Shown here piece by piece: positions 1 to 5,120 of a stretch of 5,276 nt of DNA. Position 1 is the stretch's first letter. Every line of letters starts with the position of its first letter. Location: contig JAPOZE010000155.1 in assembly GCA_026706225.1 (NCBI GenBank), positions 1-5,276 of the forward strand. Direction: 5' to 3'. This DNA is from Acidobacteriota bacterium (GTDB lineage: Bacteria; Acidobacteriota; Terriglobia; Versatilivoradales; Versatilivoraceae). Position numbers and translations under genes: made by a program. Under the pieces are notes generated by a model. It saw only the letters and a program-made list of their open reading frames with translations. It ran no database searches and was not told where the DNA came from.

Positions 1-1
1 G

Positions 2-187
2 CGCGTCCCTTCCCGTCCGGTATCGCCATGCCCCCGACGATACTACATTCCGGATTACGTTACCAGTCCCTACACACGATCCGACCTCCACGGCTTGGCC
101 GAACAGTTACGTCCGCCAACGTCCCGAATGGTCCAGTGGATTCCGGTTCAATTAGAGGGATACAATGAGGGGATTAAAGCGGGCTGA
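2..187 (+). CDS. Possible C-terminal end of an unidentified protein, cut by the left edge
   Basis: This frame is open from the window edge to a TGA at 185-187. The roughly 60 residues look protein-like: they include YYIPDY, then SDLHGLAEQL, then MVQWIPV, and end with EGYNEGIKAG. I do not recognise the family and assign no function. Two observations support a real gene end. An AT-rich hairpin follows about 10 bases after the stop, and the frame converges on the minus-strand operon. Against it, the other two plus-strand frames are also open for about 50 codons here, so openness alone means little. If real, the gene lies mostly outside the window to the left. Confidence 0.22.
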   Translation, partial: RVPSRPVSPCPRRYYIPDYVTSPYTRSDLHGLAEQLRPPTSRMVQWIPVQLEGYNEGIKAG

Positions 188-196
188 TCCACATTA

Positions 197-215
197 AGTC
201 TTTTATTATTAGACT
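197..215. other. Small AT-rich inverted repeat (AGTCT/AGACT)
   Basis: The arms AGTCT (197-201) and AGACT (211-215) enclose a nine-base A/T-only loop. It lies in the most AT-rich patch of an otherwise GC-rich window, about 10 bases after the stop of the possible left-edge gene. A five-pair stem is weak. It could help terminate the left gene or could be chance. No run of T follows it on either strand. Confidence 0.15.
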
Positions 216-310
216 ATTACCAGATATACAATATAGACGTGTAAGCGGCGAATCAGTAGCACCCTTCCCGAACGCACATCCTCTCCAAAGAGTAGGAAGC
301 AAGATTCCAT

Positions 311-334
311 GGGAACCGGCCGGGCCAGTCTCCC
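311..334 (-). terminator. Hairpin after the racemase gene, possible terminator
   Basis: GGGA-A-C (311-316) pairs with GT-TCCC at the other end, with one bulged C, and continues through GGC/GCC to a three-base loop. This gives about nine pairs with one mismatch and one bulge. It starts 10 bases beyond the racemase stop on the minus strand, the expected place for an operon end. The bases that follow on that strand (ATGGAATCTTGC) contain no real U-tract, so this is not a textbook intrinsic terminator. It may instead stabilise the 3' end or act together with Rho. Confidence 0.35.
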
Positions 335-343
335 AAGAGCCTG

Positions 344-1453
344 TCAGGGCCGCAGGGACTGCGTTCTCACTGTCACCCGCTCGATGCGCTCCAGGTGGGG
401 CCGGTAGCCGATGCCCGCATCCGGCAGCACATGGATCCTTCCCTGCGGGTCGACTTCCACTTCCGGCTCGATCAGGTCCTTCCGAAAATAGCGCTTGCTG
501 GCGGAAACATCTCCCGGCAACCTGAAATTCGCCAGGGTGGAGAGGGCCACGTTGTGGGCTCGGCCGATCCCCGATTCCAGCATTCCCCCGCACCAGACGG
601 GTATCCGGCGCTCCTGGCAGACGTCGTGAACCCGGAGGGCTTCGGTGTAGCCGCCGACTCTCCCCAGTTTGATGTTGATGATCCGGCAGGCCCCGGCGTC
701 GATGGCCTTGCGGGCGTCCTCGCCGTCCAGGATGGATTCGTCCAGGCAGATGGGCGTGCGCAGGGCCTGCTGGAGCCGGATGTGGTCCAGGATGTCGTTC
801 CAGGCCAGGGGCTGCTCCAGCATCAACAGGTCGAAATCATCCAGGGCCTTCAGGTGATCCAGATCGGCCAGGCTGTAGGCGGAGTTGGCGTCGCACATCA
901 GCAGGATTTCGGGAAAGCGCCTTCGGACTTCCCTCACCACGGCCACGTCCCACCCCGGCTTGATCTTCATCTTGATTCGCTGGTAGCCGGCCAGCAGCTC
1001 CTTCTCGATCTTGTCGAGCAGCTTGCCGGGGCTCTCCTGAATGCCGATGGAGACCCCGCAATCCAGGGTCTGGCGCCGCCCCCCAAGCAGTTCGTGCAAG
1101 GGCTTTCCCTGAAGGCGGGCATAGAGGTCCCAGATGGCCGTCTCCACGGCGGCCTTGGCCATATTGTGACCGCGGATGGGTCTGAGCAGGGGCGCCACGT
1201 CCCGCGGATGGGCGATCTCCGCGGCAAAGACCCTGGGAACCACGAAGTCCTGCAACAGGTGCCAGGCGGTCGCGGTGGATTCGTGGTTGTAGAAGGGGCC
1301 CTCGGGAGCGGTGGATTCTCCATAGCCGACCAGGCCCTCCCCGAAGACTCGAACCAGAATCACCCGTCGCAGGGTGGTCCGGCCGAAGCTGGTCTCGAAA
1401 AAGGAGATCAGCGGCATCCGTACTTCACGGAGCTCAATCTGTTCGATCTTCAT
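344..1453 (-). CDS. menC: o-Succinylbenzoate synthase / N-succinylamino acid racemase (enolase superfamily, MenC2/NSAR family)
   Basis: This 369-residue protein has the full length and layout of the family. An N-terminal capping domain (about 1-130) carries the active-site loop PLISFFETSFGR (14-25). A (beta/alpha)8 barrel follows. The barrel shows the whole catalytic set: K161-x-K163 in RIKMKIKPGWD, metal ligands D188 (CDANSAY), E213 (LEQP) and D238 (LDES), and the opposite lysine K262 (IKLGRVGG). The late motif GGMLESGIGRAHN (289-301) is typical of the family. Known members make o-succinylbenzoate for menaquinone, racemise N-acyl/N-succinyl amino acids, or do both. No menaquinone gene is nearby, and the gene follows an M20 peptidase, so I infer N-acylamino acid racemisation in the cytoplasm; the symbol reflects homology only. 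R265, three residues after K262, matches a second-shell arginine reported to favour racemase activity. The start ATG overlaps the upstream stop (ATGA) and has no clear Shine-Dalgarno of its own, so translational coupling is likely. Confidence 0.88.
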   Translation of the reverse strand: MKIEQIELREVRMPLISFFETSFGRTTLRRVILVRVFGEGLVGYGESTAPEGPFYNHESTATAWHLLQDFVVPRVFAAEIAHPRDVAPLLRPIRGHNMAKAAVETAIWDLYARLQGKPLHELLGGRRQTLDCGVSIGIQESPGKLLDKIEKELLAGYQRIKMKIKPGWDVAVVREVRRRFPEILLMCDANSAYSLADLDHLKALDDFDLLMLEQPLAWNDILDHIRLQQALRTPICLDESILDGEDARKAIDAGACRIINIKLGRVGGYTEALRVHDVCQERRIPVWCGGMLESGIGRAHNVALSTLANFRLPGDVSASKRYFRKDLIEPEVEVDPQGRIHVLPDAGIGYRPHLERIERVTVRTQSLRP

Positions 1454-2586
1454 AGATTCAAGGCCAGGTGGGTCAGCAACGCGGCTCTGGGAGCCAGGCT
1501 TTCCACCAGCACATGTTCGTGCAAGGCGTGGGGGCCGGCGCCGTCCGGGCCCAGGCCATCCAAGGTGGGGACCCCCAGGGCTGCGGTGAAGCAGCCGTCG
1601 CTGCCTCCGCCGGTCGAACCCTCCTGCAGGTCGATGCCCAGCTCGGCAGCCAGCTTCCGCGCCCCCCGGTACAGTTGAACCACCTGACGGTTGCGCTCCA
1701 GGGGCGGCCGATTCATCTTTCCCTGAACGGCAAGCCGGCTGCCCTCGATCCGGGGCCGGAGCCCGTGGATGCAGCGGGTGATGCGCTCTCCCTCGGCCAT
1801 GGTGGCCACGCGCACGTCCACTTCCAGCTCGGCCCGGTCCGCAATCACGTTGGAGCGGGAACCTCCGCGGAAGACCCCCGGATTGACCGTGGTCCCCAGA
1901 TCCAGGTCGTTCAGCTTGTAGAGCTCCAGGACCTGGTAGGCCAGCTCCTGAATGGCGCTCACCCCCTTCTGGTAGTCCACCCCGGAGTGGGCGGCCACGC
2001 CGCCGGCTGAAATCACAAAGGTGCCGACCCCTTTGCGGGCGGTCTTGACGGCACCTCCGGGCAGGCAGGGCTCCAGTACCAGAACGGCCCGGCAATCCCG
2101 GGCCTCCCTTTCGATCAAGGCCCGGGCCGTTCGCGTCCCCACCTCTTCGTCGGAGTCGAGCAGGATGGTCAGGGGGCGTTTCAACCGACCCTGGCCGCTT
2201 GACAGGTAATGGGCCAGCGCCAGCATCAAGGTGGTGCCGCCGCGCATGTCGAAGGAGGCGGGCCCGAAGATCTTTCCGTCTTCCAGCCTGGCCGGACGGC
2301 GCCCCGCCTCTCCCATGCCCCAAACCGTATCCAGGTGTCCCAGCAACATCAGGGGTTTTCCCTGGACATCGGGGCCTGAGAACCTGGCCAGCAGGTGATC
2401 TCCCGCCTCCGTGTTGGGGACCAGTTCCACCGCGGCGCCGCAACTGCCGAACCGGTCGCCCATGTGGCGGGCCAGCCGATCCAGAGCCGGCTTGTTGTCC
2501 GAAGGCGAATCGGTGTTGACCAGGTCCATCAGCCACTGGACCATCTGCGGTTCCAGGTCACGAAAGTAGGAGAGGAGTGTGCTCAT
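1450..2586 (-). CDS. M20 family metallopeptidase, carboxypeptidase G2-like
   Basis: This cytoplasmic-looking 378-residue protein has no signal peptide and is complete for the M20 family. Metal and catalytic residues appear in order: H84 and D86 (GHLDT), bridging D113 (SFDMRGG), catalytic E147 and zinc ligand E148 (DSDEEVG), E172 (LEP), and the C-terminal zinc ligand H353 (GPHALHE). H200 (AHSG) lies in the inserted dimerisation domain (about 190-290), where it normally completes the partner's active site. M20 enzymes hydrolyse N-acyl amino acids or small peptides. The closest pattern is carboxypeptidase G2/M20A, but ArgE-, DapE- or aminoacylase-like substrates cannot be excluded. It is the first gene of an operon and overlaps the racemase by four bases (ATGA). 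Together they could racemise and then deacylate an N-substituted amino acid. I chose the ATG at 2586 because family-like sequence begins there (LLSYFRDLEPQMVQWL). A GTG at 2646 would add 20 unconvincing residues. The ribosome binding site is weak. Confidence 0.88.
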   Translation of the reverse strand: MSTLLSYFRDLEPQMVQWLMDLVNTDSPSDNKPALDRLARHMGDRFGSCGAAVELVPNTEAGDHLLARFSGPDVQGKPLMLLGHLDTVWGMGEAGRRPARLEDGKIFGPASFDMRGGTTLMLALAHYLSSGQGRLKRPLTILLDSDEEVGTRTARALIEREARDCRAVLVLEPCLPGGAVKTARKGVGTFVISAGGVAAHSGVDYQKGVSAIQELAYQVLELYKLNDLDLGTTVNPGVFRGGSRSNVIADRAELEVDVRVATMAEGERITRCIHGLRPRIEGSRLAVQGKMNRPPLERNRQVVQLYRGARKLAAELGIDLQEGSTGGGSDGCFTAALGVPTLDGLGPDGAGPHALHEHVLVESLAPRAALLTHLALNL

Positions 2587-2879
2587 GGAATCAATGGCCG
2601 GGATGGGGGCTCTGCCCCGCTCCAGGACTCTCAGGGGCCTGCCCACCCCGCCGGGTGTACGGGAAGCTCGAAAGATGCCGGGCCAGAGATTAGAAGCCGG
2701 ATGCCTCTATCCCTTGCCGCGGCCCCACCGGAGTTTGCCCCCTGGGGCTGGCTGGCACCGGCGCGCGCAAAAATGCCGCCACAAAATACCACAGTTGGCG
2801 CGTGTCCTGTCCCGGAAACCGGATGGCCATCTCCCGATCGGTCCGTCGACCGGAGCCCCTCTACCATAAATTTACGCGA

Positions 2880-2909
2880 GTGACACAGTGGTTCTTGCTA
2901 ACATACAAG
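2880..2909 (+). promoter_or_regulatory. Weak sigma-70-like promoter candidate for phoX
   Basis: GTGACA (2880-2885, five of six matches to the -35 consensus) is followed after 18 bases by TACAAG (2904-2909, four of six matches to the -10 consensus). It sits in the AT-richer part of the intergenic region. It would place a transcript start near 2916, giving a leader of about 100 bases. The match is poor enough that chance is a serious alternative. Confidence 0.2.
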
Positions 2910-2964
2910 GCAATCTCGGAACTAATGAAGATCGGGGTAGCGCCCAACGGACCAGGGTCTTGAT

Positions 2965-2999
2965 GAAGCGAGTCCCGTGGACCATCGACAAGTCGCTTC
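2965..2999 (+). promoter_or_regulatory. Hairpin in the phoX leader, just before the ribosome binding site
   Basis: GAAGCGA (2965-2971) is perfectly complementary to TCGCTTC (2993-2999). Directly stacked inside is a second small stem, GTCC (2972-2975) with GGAC (2979-2982) around a CGT loop. Ten unpaired bases follow before the outer stem closes. The stem ends three bases before the GGAAAGG ribosome binding site, so it could influence translation or mRNA stability. No terminator U-run follows, so it is not an attenuator of the usual type. I know no riboswitch class that matches. Confidence 0.35.
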
Positions 3000-3001
3000 C
3001 C

Positions 3002-3008
3002 GGAAAGG
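3002..3008 (+). promoter_or_regulatory. Ribosome binding site of phoX
   Basis: GGAAAGG lies nine bases before the ATG at 3018. It supports that start, which also places the twin-arginine motif at the expected distance from the N-terminus. Confidence 0.6.
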
Positions 3009-3017
3009 CAGACCGAC

Positions 3018-4412
3018 ATGAATTCCTCACGACGATCGTTTCTGAAAGCGTCCGGAGCCTGCACCATGGGCTTCCTGGGGCTTCGCTCACTTACCGGCCG
3101 CGGGTTGTCAAAGCCCCTTCCCAGACCCAAGGCTCCCGCAGGGTATGGAGATCTGCAGCCCGACCCGGAGGGAGTGATCGAACTCCCCGCGGGTTTCACC
3201 TATCGGATCTTGTCCGAGGTGGGAGAGTTGATGGACGACGGCTACAGAGTTCCGGGTCTGCATGACGGGATGGCCGCCTTTCCGGGTCCGGCGGGCAGCA
3301 CCATCCTGGTCCGGAACCACGAGCTGGGCATCGATCACCAGACCATCGGAGCTTTCGGCCCCATCAACCAGTTGCTCAAGACCGCAGACCGGCAGAAACT
3401 CTACGACGCCGGTCACAGGAGGAGGCCCTGCCTGGGAGGAACCACAACCGTGGTCTACAACACTCGCGAGATGCGCCTGGATAAGCACTTCCTGAGCCTG
3501 GGCGGAACGGTCCGCAACTGCGCGGGAGGACCGACCCCCTGGGGGAGCTGGATCACTTGCGAGGAGACCATTCAGAAGGAGGAAGGACTCTACGCCAGGG
3601 ACCACGGCTACAATTTCGAAGTTCCGGCCAGCAGCAAAGTCGGGTTGACTCCCGCCGTTCCCCTGAAAGCCATGGGACGCTTCGTGCATGAAGCGGTCGC
3701 CGTCGATCCCAAGTCCGGGATTGTCTACGAAACCGAGGACCGGGGCGACGGTCTGCTGTACCGCTTCATCCCGGAAAAACCCGGTCAACTGGCGGCCGGC
3801 GGACGCCTGCAGGTATTGAAGGTGAAGGGAAAACCCGGTCTCGACACCCGAAACTGGAACGCCCGCAGAGTGCTGCCGGGGCATGTTTTCGAGGTGGAGT
3901 GGGCCGACATCGACGAGGTCGAGTCCCCCAACGACGACCTGCGCTATCGGGGTTTCGAAGATCTGGGAGCGGCCCGCTTCGCCCGGGGCGAAGGCATGTG
4001 GTGGGACAAGGGATGGATCTATTTCGTCTGCACCAACGGCGGCCTCAACCAGAAGGGGCAGGTGTGGCGTTACGCCCCCAGTTCCAAGGAAGGAAGACCC
4101 GACGAGAAACACAGTCCGGGCAAGCTGGAACTCTTCATCGAGCCCAACGACGGCAACTTGGTCGAGAACGCCGACAACCTCACGGTGGCGCCCTGGGGAG
4201 ACCTGGTTCTGTGCGAGGACGGACCGGACGAGCAATTCCTCGTCGGGGTGACTCCGCGGGGCGATCTCTACAAGCTCGGCCGCAACGTATTCAACAACTC
4301 CGAGTTTGCCGGTTCGACCTTTTCACCCGACGGAACCACCCTGTTCGCCAACATCCAGAACCCGGGCATCACCCTGGCCATCACCGGTCCCTGGCAGGGA
4401 AAGAAGAGTTAG
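3018..4412 (+). CDS. phoX: PhoX-type alkaline phosphatase (DUF839), Tat-exported
   Basis: This 464-residue protein starts with a twin-arginine signal, SRRSFLK (4-10), followed by a short hydrophobic stretch (about 13-22). Export already folded to the periplasm or surface is therefore expected; no clear AxA cleavage site is visible. The body is PhoX-like: RNHELG (99-104), GGTVRNCAGG-PTPWGSW (162-178) with C168, a second CEE (181-183), HEAVAVDP (224-231), YETEDRGDG (237-245), ARGEGMWWD (322-330), ENADNL (383-388), LCEDG (398-402) and LFANIQNPG (442-450). In characterised PhoX, the NCAGG cysteine and several acidic residues bind an iron/calcium cluster that hydrolyses phosphate monoesters. The protein is shorter than Pseudomonas PhoX (around 600 residues or more) and appears to be a compact member. 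The DUF839 family also has uncharacterised branches, so the exact substrate is inferred. It is transcribed alone, divergent from the M20 operon. I found no Pho box. Confidence 0.85.
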   Translation: MNSSRRSFLKASGACTMGFLGLRSLTGRGLSKPLPRPKAPAGYGDLQPDPEGVIELPAGFTYRILSEVGELMDDGYRVPGLHDGMAAFPGPAGSTILVRNHELGIDHQTIGAFGPINQLLKTADRQKLYDAGHRRRPCLGGTTTVVYNTREMRLDKHFLSLGGTVRNCAGGPTPWGSWITCEETIQKEEGLYARDHGYNFEVPASSKVGLTPAVPLKAMGRFVHEAVAVDPKSGIVYETEDRGDGLLYRFIPEKPGQLAAGGRLQVLKVKGKPGLDTRNWNARRVLPGHVFEVEWADIDEVESPNDDLRYRGFEDLGAARFARGEGMWWDKGWIYFVCTNGGLNQKGQVWRYAPSSKEGRPDEKHSPGKLELFIEPNDGNLVENADNLTVAPWGDLVLCEDGPDEQFLVGVTPRGDLYKLGRNVFNNSEFAGSTFSPDGTTLFANIQNPGITLAITGPWQGKKS

Positions 4413-4429
4413 TGCATCCCTCTGAAGCA

Positions 4430-4455
4430 CCCCCTCCCCGCGCGCTGAGAGGGGG
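4430..4455 (+). terminator. First hairpin after phoX, possible terminator or 3'-end stabiliser
   Basis: CCCCCTC (4430-4436) pairs perfectly with GAGGGGG (4449-4455) across a 12-base loop, starting 17 bases after the phoX stop. The position suits a transcript end. The following bases (ATAGCGGATAAG) are not a U-tract, so intrinsic termination would be poor. Confidence 0.35.
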
Positions 4456-4465
4456 ATAGCGGATA

Positions 4466-4495
4466 AGCAGGCGTGTCTCCCTCTCCACGCCTGCT
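4466..4495. repeat. Strong 10-bp perfect hairpin
   Basis: AGCAGGCGTG (4466-4475) is an exact reverse complement of CACGCCTGCT (4486-4495) around a pyrimidine-only 10-base loop. This is the strongest perfect inverted repeat I see in the window. No U-run follows on either strand. It could end phoX transcription, stabilise its mRNA, or be a REP-like repetitive element of this genome. The type is a structural description only, because copies elsewhere cannot be seen from here. Confidence 0.55.
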
Positions 4496-4508
4496 CGTCC
4501 ACACCTTT

Positions 4509-4555
4509 GAGCGCCTGAAGAGGCATGGCCCAACCCAGCAAGCTGTCAGGCGTTC
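4509..4555. repeat. Second 10-bp hairpin with branched interior
   Basis: GAGCGCCTGA (4509-4518) pairs with TCAGGCGTTC (4546-4555), ten pairs including one G-T. The 27-base interior can itself fold into two tiny hairpins: GGC-ATG-GCC (4522-4530) and CAGC-AA-GCTG (4536-4545). The resulting shape is a small branched structure. It lies 13 bases after the previous hairpin. Its arm CGCCTG also occurs in that hairpin's CACGCCTGC arm, which may reflect common origin. Confidence 0.45.
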
Positions 4556-4593
4556 CACCTCTCCCGGCCTCCCATTTTCAGTCGATCCTTTCC

Positions 4594-4634
4594 GGCACTT
4601 GGGCGATTCAGAGCGTGAGCGTTGCCCAAGGGCC
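4594..4634. repeat. Extended hairpin GGC-a-CTTGGGC / GCCCAAG-g-GCC
   Basis: CTTGGGC (4598-4604) pairs exactly with GCCCAAG (4624-4630). After one A·G mismatch the stem resumes with GGC (4594-4596) and GCC (4632-4634). The interior can add G-T, A-T and T-G pairs. No U-run follows. It is the fourth structured element in about 200 bases downstream of phoX. Confidence 0.42.
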
Positions 4635-4720
4635 TCGTTTGCACTAGAATTCTCGCCAACGGGCAAGTTGCCACAGGCTATCGCGATCAACCGGCCCGGC
4701 CGCCAAAGGACAGCTTCGAG

Positions 4721-4786
4721 AGCACCCTTTGTCTGGCAGCCACATGCTCTTGGACTCCCATCCAGGCTGAACAACTCCAGGGTGCT
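4721..4786. other. Nested inverted repeats, possible structured RNA element
   Basis: AGCACCCT (4721-4728) is exactly complementary to AGGGTGCT (4779-4786). Inside, CAGCC (4737-4741) pairs with GGCTG (4765-4769). Immediately after, CCCGC (4789-4793) pairs with GCGGG (4804-4808). A competing pairing, CAAAGG (4704-4709) with CCTTTG (4726-4731), overlaps the outer arm, so two alternative folds are possible. No promoter was identified and I cannot assign an RNA family. Confidence 0.25.
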
Positions 4787-4828
4787 TCCCCGCTCAAGTG
4801 GCTGCGGGATAGGAAGAGTAACATAAAT

Positions 4829-4858
4829 TTACCGCATGTCAACAGTTTTATTACCGCA
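4829..4858. repeat. TTACCGCA direct repeat, 22-base spacing
   Basis: TTACCGCA occurs at 4829-4836 and again at 4851-4858, 22 bases apart start to start, about two helical turns. It lies in an AT-richer pocket. Such spacing can suit a protein bound on one face of DNA. The repeat is short and could be coincidental. Confidence 0.25.
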
Positions 4859-4877
4859 CTACCCAAATAAATTCGCT

Positions 4878-4898
4878 CGCAGAGCAACCCGTTCTGCG
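4878..4898 (-). other. Small hairpin, weak minus-strand terminator candidate
   Basis: CGCAGA (4878-4883) pairs with TCTGCG (4893-4898) around a nine-base loop. Read on the minus strand it is followed after four bases by AATTTATTT, loosely like an intrinsic terminator. No minus-strand gene is seen to its right within the window, so there is little for it to terminate. Confidence 0.2.
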
Positions 4899-5120
4899 CC
4901 TGACCGTCACTGCGTTGAAAACAAACACATTAGACTTTCCTACCGATAACGGATTTCACCGACGCGGCTCATTGTCCTGGAACAAGGCAAGCAAGAACCT
5001 CCAGATTGTCGAACAGCGGTATGAACCCAAGAGCCTTTCCGCCTTCGGATCCGCTTCAGGCCGAATCTTGACGGGCCGCAATGCCCTCTCCTACCCCAAT
5101 CAGTCCTAAAGACTTCGTCC

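Larger units (their letters stand above)
2587..3017. other. Divergent intergenic region between the M20 operon and phoX
   Basis: These 431 bases contain no convincing gene. Both flanking genes point away, so promoters for both directions should lie here. The left part (to about 2860) is GC-rich with several short palindromes, such as GATGGCCATC (2822-2831), GCCGCGGC (2716-2723) and CGGTC-cgtc-GACCG (2839-2852). The middle (2862-2925) is AT-richer and is the likeliest promoter site. The right part is the phoX leader, with a hairpin and a ribosome binding site. I could not find a convincing minus-strand promoter for the M20 operon. Confidence 0.6.
4413..5120. other. Long intergenic region rich in inverted repeats, no convincing gene
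   Basis: About 700 bases separate phoX from the next gene. Open frames on both strands are short, have no recognisable domains, and lack good ribosome binding sites. The region instead holds several well-formed inverted repeats: 4430-4455, 4466-4495, 4509-4555, 4594-4634, 4721-4786, 4789-4808 and 4878-4898. An AT-richer stretch (4816-4876) has a short direct repeat. From 4900 to 5120 only one weak hairpin is visible (5044-5048 with 5061-5065). The GH3 promoter should lie at the right end, but no good match was seen. Confidence 0.6.

Noticed and set aside
395..1678. Plus-strand open frame of 427 codons antisense to the racemase and the end of the M20 gene
   Set aside because: It lies opposite two proteins with complete catalytic motifs, and its translation shows no family features. 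High GC at third positions commonly opens the antisense frame.
1454..2536. Long in-frame extension upstream of the racemase, suggesting a 730-residue fusion
   Set aside because: The extra N-terminal 361 codons are a low-complexity R/G/P-rich out-of-frame reading of the M20 gene. The racemase starts naturally at the coupled ATG at 1453.
2631..2867. Minus-strand 78-codon frame upstream of the M20 gene
   Set aside because: Composition is random-looking (G/A/R-rich) with no family resemblance. It would also overlap the alternative GTG start of the M20 gene.
2880..2890. Possible Pho box (CTGTGTCAC read on the minus strand)
   Set aside because: A Pho box needs two 11-base direct repeats of the CTGTNA type. 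Only one imperfect half is present.
2963..3265. Upstream ATG (2963) opening a frame that overlaps the phoX start
   Set aside because: It is out of frame with phoX, its protein has no features, and it mostly reads through phoX codons. A leader peptide role cannot be supported.
3108..4235. Minus-strand open frame of 375 codons antisense to phoX
   Set aside because: This is another GC-driven antisense shadow, and the sense strand is clearly PhoX.
4409..4870. Short open frames on both strands downstream of phoX (for example 4409-4774 minus and 4622-4870 plus)
   Set aside because: No domain, no ribosome binding site and no coding-like composition. They run through strong inverted repeats.
4915..5109. 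Plus-strand frame of 64 codons before the GH3 gene
   Set aside because: It starts at a TTG without a ribosome binding site and the product is unrecognisable, so it is treated as intergenic.
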